From VRUE01 sp963824215 (GTDB lineage Bacteria; Actinomycetota; Thermoleophilia; Solirubrobacterales; 70-9), in contig CAWGOE010000001.1 of NCBI GenBank assembly GCA_963824215.1, positions 868,001 through 932,000 of the forward strand: a DNA stretch of 64,000 nucleotides, in the 5' to 3' direction. Position numbers and translations under genes: made by a program. A model generated the notes under the pieces. That model was not told where the DNA came from, did not search any database, and saw only the letters and a list, made by a program, of their open reading frames with translations. Shown here one piece after another: positions 58,753 through 64,000 of this stretch (position 1 is the first letter of the stretch; each line of letters opens with the position of its first letter).

Positions 58753-59540
58753 CGCGGGCCGCCCTGCCCGCTAAGTCGTTCTTCGAGGAGGTGGGGAACA
58801 TGATCATCCTCACCGCGCGGACGCTGGTCGCCGCCGTCAAACCGCCGTACCCCTACGGCGAGGAGCTGGTCGGCCAGTTCCTCTTCGTGCTCAAGCTCTC
58901 CTGGTTCCCGATGACGATCTCCACCTTCGCCCTCTGTCTGGGCGCACCGGGGTTGCAGGCGGCGGGAATCCTCGACCTCTTCGGCAACCTGGACCGGCTC
59001 GGCGGCTTCTTCGTCGTCACCGCGGTTCGTTTCATCGGGCCGATCGTCACCGCTGCGGTCGTCGCCGGCGTCGCCGGCACTGCGATCACCGCCGACCTCG
59101 GCGCGCGCAAGATCCGCGAGGAGCTCGACGCCCTGCAGGTGCTCGGCGTCGATCCGATCAAGAACCTGGTTGTGCCGCGCTTCCTGGCGCTGATGGTAAT
59201 CACGGGGCTGCTCGACATCTTCGCGATCGTCTTCGGTATGAGCGCCGGCATCGCCGCTTCGCTTCTCTATGGCCAGTCTCTCGGAGGATTCTTCGCGACC
59301 CTCTTCGACAACGCCCTGATCACCGACCTGGCGGCATCGGTCGCGATGTGCTCGATGTTCGGGGCGATCATCGCCGTCGTCTGCTGCTACAAGGGGATGA
59401 CGGCCTCGGGCGGGCCGGCGGGTGTGGGCCGCGCGGTCAACCAGGCTGTGGTGATCGCCTTCATGGGGGTCTTCGCCTTTCTCTACGTCTTTACCACTGT
59501 CCTCTTGGCCACCAACCCCGAACTGCAGGCGATCCGGTGA
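58734..59540 (+). CDS. MlaE/YrbE-type ABC permease (A)
   Basis: A 268-residue permease of the MlaE family: FFEEVGNMIILTARTLVAAV, RFIGPIVTAAVVAGVAGTAI, TADLGARKIREELDALQVLG with the conserved EELDAL, and GCYKG-like CCYKGMTASGGPAGVGRAVN. In MCE systems this pairs with a second YrbE and MCE lipid-binding proteins to move lipids between membranes or across the cell wall. GTG 58734 is chosen because family similarity begins just after it; ATG 58801 with a GGAGG is an alternative. No ATPase or MCE gene follows. Confidence 0.9.
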   Translation: MAAQAVARAALPAKSFFEEVGNMIILTARTLVAAVKPPYPYGEELVGQFLFVLKLSWFPMTISTFALCLGAPGLQAAGILDLFGNLDRLGGFFVVTAVRFIGPIVTAAVVAGVAGTAITADLGARKIREELDALQVLGVDPIKNLVVPRFLALMVITGLLDIFAIVFGMSAGIAASLLYGQSLGGFFATLFDNALITDLAASVAMCSMFGAIIAVVCCYKGMTASGGPAGVGRAVNQAVVIAFMGVFAFLYVFTTVLLATNPELQAIR

Positions 59541-59556
59541 GCGCGGAGGCGTTGCC

Positions 59557-60354
59557 TTGATCGGTTGGCTCGACGTTCCGCGCGGCTGGCTCGATGCCTT
59601 CGGCGAGATCGCCCGCTTCGGCTCCCGGGTGGCGGGGCTCGTCTATTCGGGTCGCGTTCTGCGCTACTTCGGCGAGAGCCTGCGCCAGGCGGGGATCCTG
59701 ATCCTCGGCTCGGCGCTGATCATCTGGGCTTTCGTCTTCATCCTCGGCCTCCAGTGCGGCGTGATCGGTGCCTACTTCAATCGCTCGATCGGCGCTCCGT
59801 CCCTGGCCGGGCTCTTCTCCGCTTACTGCGATCTGCGCGAGGGCCTGCCCTATGCCTTCGGCTACATCCTCTCGGCCAAGGTGGGGACCGGGATCGTCGC
59901 CGAGCTGGGAGCGATGCGGATCTCCGACGAGATCGACGCGCTCGAGGTGATGGGAATCCAGCCGGTCACCTTCCTCGCCGCGACTCGTCTGCTCGGCGCC
60001 TGGATCGCGGTCCCGTTCATGTATTTGGTCGGCGTCGGCGTCGCGTACTTCGCCAGCTACCTGGCGGTGGTCGAGCAGGTCGGTGACGTCTCCTCGGGTG
60101 GCTACCTGCTGATCTTCTGGACGTACCAGGACTTCGTCGACGTGTTATTCAGCCTCGCCAAGGGCATGGTGATGACCACCGTCATCATCGTGGTGGGGTG
60201 TTATTACGGCTACACCGCGTCTGGCGGGCCGGTCGGCGTGGGGACGGCAACCGCAAAATCGATGGTGGTCAACATCATCATGGTCCACATCATCGGCATG
60301 CTCGGCACCTTCGCCTTCTACGGCTCCAACCCGCGGGCGCCGATCGGCGGCTGA
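59557..60354 (+). CDS. MlaE/YrbE-type ABC permease (B)
   Basis: A 265-residue partner of the preceding permease with YFGESLRQAGILILGSALII, GYILSAKVGTGIVAELGAMR, ISDEIDALEVMGIQPVTFLA and GCYYGYTASGGPVGVGTATA. TTG start 59557, 16 bp after the first permease. The pair makes one YrbE1A/1B set. Unlike mce operons, no MCE proteins are downstream; the next gene is a convergent GST. Confidence 0.9.
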   Translation: MIGWLDVPRGWLDAFGEIARFGSRVAGLVYSGRVLRYFGESLRQAGILILGSALIIWAFVFILGLQCGVIGAYFNRSIGAPSLAGLFSAYCDLREGLPYAFGYILSAKVGTGIVAELGAMRISDEIDALEVMGIQPVTFLAATRLLGAWIAVPFMYLVGVGVAYFASYLAVVEQVGDVSSGGYLLIFWTYQDFVDVLFSLAKGMVMTTVIIVVGCYYGYTASGGPVGVGTATAKSMVVNIIMVHIIGMLGTFAFYGSNPRAPIGG

Positions 60355-60414
60355 GGCCGCTTCCGGTGCGCTTTATGCACCTCAGATGAGCAAAAGGCGC
60401 ATCGGGAAGGTCGT

Positions 60415-61197
60415 TCACGCTGTCGCGGCGACCTTGGCCGGGATGCGGTGACGGCGGAACATCTCTTCCACCCACTGGATGCCGCGGCGTTCGACCAGCG
60501 GCTCGCGGAATGCCTCGAAGCCAGCGGCTCCGTCCTGGTCGGCGGGTATCGGCCCCTCCTCGGGGCGGGCGAGTGGGTAGAAGAGCGAGGCAGCGGTGAG
60601 GTCGGCGACGCTGAAGGTCTCGCCGACCAGGTACTCGCCGTCGCCGAGCTCGGCCTCGAGCCGGTCGAGCGAGGCGAGGACCTTTGCCCGCGCACGCTCG
60701 GCCTTCGCGGCGTCGCCGGCGCGGAAGCGGAGCGCGGTGAAGGCGCGAGCGTAGGCGGCGGTCAGGCCCGGGGGGAGCCTGGCCAACGCTCCCGGCGCGG
60801 TGCTCTTCATCAGGGCCTCGAAGCGCTCGCGGTCCTTGCCGAACTCATGCCAGGCGAAGAGGCGGATTGCGGGCCCCAGCTCCTCATCGAAGAGCTCCTC
60901 GAGCTCGAGCGCGTGCCGGCGCTGCGCGGGATCCGCCGGGTAGAGCGGCGGCTGCGGGTATCGCTCCTCCAGGGCGGCGATTATCGCGGTCGAGTCGGCA
61001 ATTCGCTGCCCGTCGATGCTCAGTATCGGGAAGGTGTAGCCGGCGCCGCGCGTGAGCCAGAGGGCGGCGATCATGTGGGGGCCGGGCGGCGGTGAGTGGC
61101 GCCGGTGCTCGACGCCCTTCCAGGCGAGCGCCCAGCGCGCCTTCTCGCTGTAGTGCGAGACGTCGATTTGCCAGAGGGTGAGGAGCGCGTCACTCAT
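60415..61197 (-). CDS. Glutathione S-transferase family protein
   Basis: A 260-residue GST-fold protein. The thioredoxin-like N-terminus reads TLWQIDVSHYSEKARWALAW, the glutathione-type loop is FPILSIDGQRIADSTAI near residue 57, and the C-terminal helical domain follows (DGEYLVGETFSVADLTAASL near 184). Actinobacteria rarely use glutathione, so the thiol may differ. Convergent with the YrbE genes, with a short stem-loop (GGTGC/GCACC near 60370) between. Confidence 0.88.
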   Translation of the reverse strand: MSDALLTLWQIDVSHYSEKARWALAWKGVEHRRHSPPPGPHMIAALWLTRGAGYTFPILSIDGQRIADSTAIIAALEERYPQPPLYPADPAQRRHALELEELFDEELGPAIRLFAWHEFGKDRERFEALMKSTAPGALARLPPGLTAAYARAFTALRFRAGDAAKAERARAKVLASLDRLEAELGDGEYLVGETFSVADLTAASLFYPLARPEEGPIPADQDGAAGFEAFREPLVERRGIQWVEEMFRRHRIPAKVAATA

Positions 61198-61230
61198 AGT
61201 TTGAAAAGCCTGATTTGTGGCAGCATAGAA

Positions 61231-61512
61231 ATGATGGCGCCGTTGGCAGATTCTGAGATCGAGGCGAGGCTAGCGGAGCATCCCGGCTGGGAGCGGAGCG
61301 GCGCGGCCATCCGCAAGCGGTTCAAGCGCAGCGACTTCGTCGGCTCGGTCAACTTCATCCAGAGCCTGGTTCAGCCGGCCGAGGCGATGAACCACCATCC
61401 CGACCTGGAGATCTCGTGGGACACGGTCACGGTCTCACTCTCCACCCATTCCGATGGCGGGGTCACCAGCGCCGACTTCGAGCTGGCGGCCAAGATCGAC
61501 GCCTTAGCCTGA
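61231..61512 (+). CDS. 4a-Hydroxytetrahydrobiopterin dehydratase
   Basis: A 93-residue pterin carbinolamine dehydratase (PhhB type), which regenerates oxidised pterin cofactor. The family core is present: FVGSVNFIQSLVQPAEAMNH, HPDLEISWDTVTVSLSTH and SDGGVTSADFELAAKIDAL, with the HH-P active-site pattern. ATG 61231 or 61234 are both possible. Fits with FolE2 at 35534 as pterin metabolism. Possibly in a unit with arfB 28 bp downstream. Confidence 0.92.
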   Translation: MMAPLADSEIEARLAEHPGWERSGAAIRKRFKRSDFVGSVNFIQSLVQPAEAMNHHPDLEISWDTVTVSLSTHSDGGVTSADFELAAKIDALA

Positions 61513-61539
61513 GCTCGGCGCTGCCGCTACGGTGGCGCG

Positions 61540-61956
61540 GTGGCCGACGAGCTGAGAATTAACGCGGGGCTCTCGATTCCCCTGGCGGAGATCGAGCTGC
61601 GCACGAGTCGCTCCTCGGGTCCGGGTGGCCAGCATGCCAACGTCACCGCCTCGCGCGTGGAAGCCGTATTCGAGGTGGAGTTCTCGGCTGCGCTCGATGA
61701 CTCGCAGCGGCGCTTGCTGATGGCGAAGTGGGGGCCGACGGTGACCGCGGTGGCTCAGGATGCGCGGGGCCAGGCGCGCAACCGTGAGCTGGCGCTGGAG
61801 CGGCTGGCGGCAAAGATCGCGGCGGGCCTGGTGGTGCCGCGACGACGGCGGGCGACCAAGCCCAGCCGCGCAGCCCGCCAGCGGCGGCTCGAGCGCAAGC
61901 GCCAGGCCGGCGAGCGCAAGCGGGGGCGCCGCCGCCCGGCAGCGGACGAGGACTGA
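61540..61956 (+). CDS. arfB: Peptidyl-tRNA hydrolase ArfB (YaeJ-type ribosome rescue)
   Basis: Frees ribosomes stalled on mRNAs lacking a stop codon. The catalytic loop GPGGQHAN is near residue 28, following LRTSRSS, and a basic tail (RRRRATKPSRAARQRRLERK) fits the mRNA channel in YaeJ-like proteins. At 138 residues it is release-factor domain 3 only. GTG start at 61540. Followed 17 bp later by a conserved hypothetical. Confidence 0.92.
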   Translation: MADELRINAGLSIPLAEIELRTSRSSGPGGQHANVTASRVEAVFEVEFSAALDDSQRRLLMAKWGPTVTAVAQDARGQARNRELALERLAAKIAAGLVVPRRRRATKPSRAARQRRLERKRQAGERKRGRRRPAADED

Positions 61957-61973
61957 TTGGGAGACTGCGGGAG

Positions 61974-62318
61974 ATGGCGAAGCGGAAGCGGCGGCCCCGG
62001 GAGAAGGCGCCAACGGTCGATTACAGCGATGCCGAGGGCAACGTCCTTACCCTGCGGCAGTCGCTCAGCGCTGGCACGATCGCAAAGCTCGGCGAGGGCC
62101 CGGCGACGGCGGCGACCACCCAGGAGGATGCCTGGCACCGCCGCTCGGAGCTGCTCTTCGAGCGCCTCGCCGTGCGCTGGGAGATCGCTGGCCTGCCGTT
62201 GACCGACCAGAAGATGCTGCTCGGGCGCTTGCGCATGGCAGACGCCGAGACCCAGGAATGGGTTCGTCGCACGATCGCCGAGCATCTCGATCGGTTCATC
62301 CCGGAGTTGTCAGGGTAG
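61974..62318 (+). CDS. Conserved hypothetical protein, 114 aa
   Basis: A 114-residue protein beginning MAKRKRRPREKAPTVDYSDA, then LRQSLSAGTIAKLGEGPATA and DAWHRRSELLFERLAVRWEI, LPLTDQKMLLGRLRMADAET. Basic start, helical remainder, no membrane segment. The family is not recognised. Co-directional with arfB and may be co-transcribed; role unknown. Confidence 0.72.
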   Translation: MAKRKRRPREKAPTVDYSDAEGNVLTLRQSLSAGTIAKLGEGPATAATTQEDAWHRRSELLFERLAVRWEIAGLPLTDQKMLLGRLRMADAETQEWVRRTIAEHLDRFIPELSG

Positions 62319-62354
62319 GGGGCAGTACGACCGATTCCAGAGAAGGAGGAGACG

Positions 62355-62732
62355 ATGCTCGGCAACGCCAAAGCCAACAGCGGCTTCGCGGTCCCCGATA
62401 CGGACGAGGCGAAGCGCTTCTACGGCGAGACCCTCGGCGTGGAGACGGAGGTGCTCGACGAGGAGAACGGCATCATGGCCCTGAAACTCGTCGGTGGCGA
62501 CGTCTTCCTCTACCGCAAACCGGACTTCGAGCCCGCGACCTACACGATCCTCAACTTCGAGGTCGATGACATCGACGCGGCGGTCGAGGGCCTCACCGCG
62601 CGCGGCGTCGAGTTCGAGCGCTACGAGGGCTTCGAGCAGGACGAGAAGGGTGTCGCTCGTGGCCCCGGTCCCCCGATCGCCTGGTTCAAGGACCCCGCCG
62701 GCAACATCCTTTCGGTCTTGCAGCAGCCCTGA
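62355..62732 (+). CDS. VOC/glyoxalase-family protein
   Basis: A 125-residue vicinal-oxygen-chelate protein with the two beta-alpha-beta units: FAVPDTDEAKRFYGETLGVE, MALKLVGGDVFLYRKPDFEP, then VDDIDAAVEGLTARGVEFER and WFKDPAGNILSVLQQP. The metal residues seen in glyoxalase I are only partly present (C-terminal DPAGN). A purine-rich RBS AAGGAGGAG lies upstream. Probably binds or modifies a small aromatic or dicarbonyl compound. Confidence 0.87.
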   Translation: MLGNAKANSGFAVPDTDEAKRFYGETLGVETEVLDEENGIMALKLVGGDVFLYRKPDFEPATYTILNFEVDDIDAAVEGLTARGVEFERYEGFEQDEKGVARGPGPPIAWFKDPAGNILSVLQQP

Positions 62733-62791
62733 ATCTCGGGGCCGCGATGCTCAGGGTTTTGCCGATAGGCTAAGTCTGAGTAATCGCTGTG

Positions 62792-63277
62792 ATGGCTCCT
62801 AGACGAAGACAGGTACTCGGTGGTCGGGATGTTTCGGCGGGCTGGATTAAGTCGCTGCATTACCACGGCGATGGCTACACGATTCGCCCAGGCGAGGAAA
62901 CCTGGATCCGAGATGTGGGGCGACGGTTGCCCGACGGGACGCGCGTATACCGGAGCGATGGCACGCCTTGGGGAGAGCCGAGCTGGAAACGCGGCGACGA
63001 TATTGGCCTGTACTACAGCGGGACGCTTCGAGTGCCGCTCCTCGTTGAAGTGCTCGGCCCTTCGGAATTCAATCCACGAAAGATGAGGGATAAGCAGCAA
63101 CCCGATGCTGGGGAGCGCTGGCCATGGGTGACGCCCGTTCGCGGTCGTGGCCGCATGGATCTCGCTGACGCCCCCACCCTCGAAACACTGGGGATAGAGC
63201 ACCGACGCATGATGCGGCGGCCGAAGATATTCCTGACGCCAGACGAGCACGATCGCCTACTGTCAGCGTTTGGCTAG
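62792..63277 (+). CDS. Hypothetical protein, possible PUA-like fold
   Basis: A 161-residue protein: WIKSLHYHGDGYTIRPGEET, WIRDVGRRLPDGTRVYRSDG, then DDIGLYYSGTLRVPLLVEVL and GPSEFNPRKMRD. The stretch with two beta strands around GDDIGLYYSG...PLLVEV resembles EVE/ASCH-like (PUA-superfamily) nucleic-acid-binding proteins, but this is a weak impression. No partner is obvious. Lies just inside the tRNA 3' fragment at 63367. Confidence 0.62.
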   Translation: MAPRRRQVLGGRDVSAGWIKSLHYHGDGYTIRPGEETWIRDVGRRLPDGTRVYRSDGTPWGEPSWKRGDDIGLYYSGTLRVPLLVEVLGPSEFNPRKMRDKQQPDAGERWPWVTPVRGRGRMDLADAPTLETLGIEHRRMMRRPKIFLTPDEHDRLLSAFG

Positions 63278-63366
63278 TTACCGCCAGCCCCCTTTGCCAC
63301 TGTGACGGTTCTTGGAGCTGGAGCAGTACACCGGCGTCGACTGAGCCTGTGGCATAAGCGCTTCTA

Positions 63367-63391
63367 TGGGCGCGGCTGGGTTCGAACCAGC
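63367..63391 (-). repeat. tRNA 3'-end fragment
   Basis: On the minus strand: T-arm GCTGG-TTCGAAC-CCAGC, then acceptor-like CGCGCCC and A. The other parts of a tRNA (5' acceptor, anticodon arm) are absent. Such 3' fragments are typical scars of integrase-mediated insertion. The identity of the parent tRNA is not known. Confidence 0.7.
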
Positions 63392-63404
63392 GACACAGCG
63401 TCAG

Positions 63405-63773
63405 CTAGTCGCGTCCAAGCAGACGGTCGAGCGCTCTCCCGACTTGTCTATAGATCTGTTCTTCGTCTCCGTAGGGCACCTTGAGCCCAATGCGAATGAC
63501 CTCTGCTCTGGACGGCCCATCCTCGTCGGGGAGCAACCGATAGATGATTCGGTAGCGAGGGTCCACGTCCCGCTCCTCGTCGAAGTAGAGCTTGCGGCAG
63601 TCGGAGAGATTGCCGGTGCTGAACGCGAAGCCACATGGCTTTCCCAGCTTTGGGTTCTCCATGGAGACCTGGGCGAGCAGTTCTAGAGCCCGGCGCTTCA
63701 GCCCCTTGGAAGGAAGGTCGAGAAGCTGCTGTTTGGCGGTGGGGTCGAAGAACTCGACCGGGAGCCGCGCCAC
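63405..63773 (-). CDS. RelE/ParE-superfamily toxin
   Basis: A 122-residue toxin-like protein: ARLPVEFFDPTAKQQLLDLP, RRALELLAQVSMENPKLGKP, FAFSTGNLSDCRKLYFDEER, RYRIIYRLLPDEDGPSRAEV. The strand pattern with KLYF and YRIIYRL matches RelE-like mRNA interferases or ParE-like gyrase toxins; it is longer than usual at the C-terminus. GTG start follows the antitoxin stop directly (TAGGTG), so the pair is one operon. Confidence 0.86.
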   Translation of the reverse strand: MARLPVEFFDPTAKQQLLDLPSKGLKRRALELLAQVSMENPKLGKPCGFAFSTGNLSDCRKLYFDEERDVDPRYRIIYRLLPDEDGPSRAEVIRIGLKVPYGDEEQIYRQVGRALDRLLGRD

Positions 63774-64000
63774 CTACAGGCCGAGCTCCGCCGGGTCGAA
63801 GCCCGCCTCGCGGGAGACATCGGCCAGCTCGACCCGTTTGCCGGTGTCCTGGGCAAGGGCCTCGCGAACCTCCTCCGACGCCACCAGCTCGTCCAGAATT
63901 TCCGTCTGCCACTCGTACCGCTCGTAGGAGAGAATCACGCCCTCGGGCTTGCGATGAGAGCCGAAGACGACCGGATCAGCCTGTCCGCCTCTCTCGCGAA
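63774..64000 (-). CDS. Phd/YefM-type antitoxin, 5' end beyond window
   Basis: The reading frame runs from the window edge to TAG at 63774-63776. About 75 residues are seen: GGQADPVVFGSHRKPEGVIL, SYERYEWQTEILDELVASEE, and VELADVSREAGFDPAELGL at the C-terminus. DPVVFGSHRKPEGV...SYERY is the Phd/YefM N-domain end. It precedes and is coupled to the RelE-like toxin; such antitoxins bind the toxin and repress the operon. The N-terminal DNA-binding part lies outside. Confidence 0.86.
   Translation of the reverse strand, partial: RERGGQADPVVFGSHRKPEGVILSYERYEWQTEILDELVASEEVREALAQDTGKRVELADVSREAGFDPAELGL

Noticed and set aside
60355..60414. Terminator between YrbE and GST genes
   Set aside because: Only a 5-bp stem GGTGC/GCACC without a U-run; too weak to call.

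Overview
The window is high-GC bacterial DNA with dense genes, frequent 4-bp ATGA/GTGA overlaps and many GTG/TTG starts. Its gene content points to an actinobacterium, most likely class Thermoleophilia (Solirubrobacterales-like). The pointers are a Rv2578c-type radical SAM protein behind a Gram-positive LexA box, a deazaflavin (F420)-type nitroreductase, a DesA3-like desaturase, a YrbE permease pair, a single-domain LigC/LigD-like ligase, family 5 uracil-DNA glycosylase, and two paralogous winged-helix regulators of a type I associate with that class. This placement is inference from gene content; there is no rRNA in the window.

Layout. 1-7.7 kb is one tightly coupled plus-strand run: transketolase (5' cut), transaldolase, glucose-6-phosphate isomerase, cytochrome bd oxidase I and II, and a HAD phosphatase. 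7.7-15.3 kb holds lipid genes (cyclopropane synthase, desaturase), a large membrane protein, an MBL hydrolase, a universal stress protein and a secreted subtilase. 15.4-22.2 kb has tadA, an orphan gene behind twin operator-like palindromes, tRNA-Ser(GGA), a PilZ-containing GT2 synthase, and a 2.6-kb segment bounded by a tRNA-Ser(CGA) 5' half and the intact tRNA. 22.2-32.6 kb is accessory: a duplicated PadR/membrane-protein pair, a methyltransferase, a PLD-type nuclease/lipase, lipoproteins, a ThiF-type enzyme with an N-terminal peptide-binding-like domain, two ArsR-like regulators and UDG. 32.6-47 kb has MMPL, pgsA, folE2, rpoD, a LexA-boxed nuclease remnant running into tRNA-Tyr, a run of MerR/TetR regulators, a dCTP-deaminase-like gene, YtoQ and the LexA-boxed radical SAM gene. 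47-54.5 kb is an oligopeptide ABC transporter operon plus a DNA ligase and an MFS exporter. 54.5-64 kb has a structured non-coding stretch, HD-GYP, alcohol dehydrogenase, GntR with two YrbE permeases, small enzymes, ribosome rescue factor ArfB and a RelE/Phd-type toxin-antitoxin pair cut by the window end.

Themes. (1) Repair: LexA boxes at 38729 and 45899, UDG, DNA ligase. (2) c-di-GMP: HD-GYP phosphodiesterase and a PilZ-tailed synthase. (3) Pterin/F420: FolE2, 4a-hydroxytetrahydrobiopterin dehydratase, nitroreductase-like protein. (4) Envelope lipids: cfa, desaturase, pgsA, YrbE pair, MMPL. At least a dozen genes have a TANNNT -10 hexamer 6-8 nt before the start codon, which implies leaderless transcripts.

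Two sequence-level patterns recur. First, GC-rich palindromes lie inside coding sequences, often at the 3' end, and add or alter a few residues in frame (cydA, the 10-kb membrane protein, the dCTP-deaminase gene, the radical SAM gene). Second, several otherwise conserved genes contain frameshifts or a nonsense codon (pgi, DUF4160, the PD-(D/E)XK nuclease, ytoQ, the peptide-binding protein with six shifts, the MFS gene). Some of these are probably assembly errors, so the disrupted genes should be read with that in mind.
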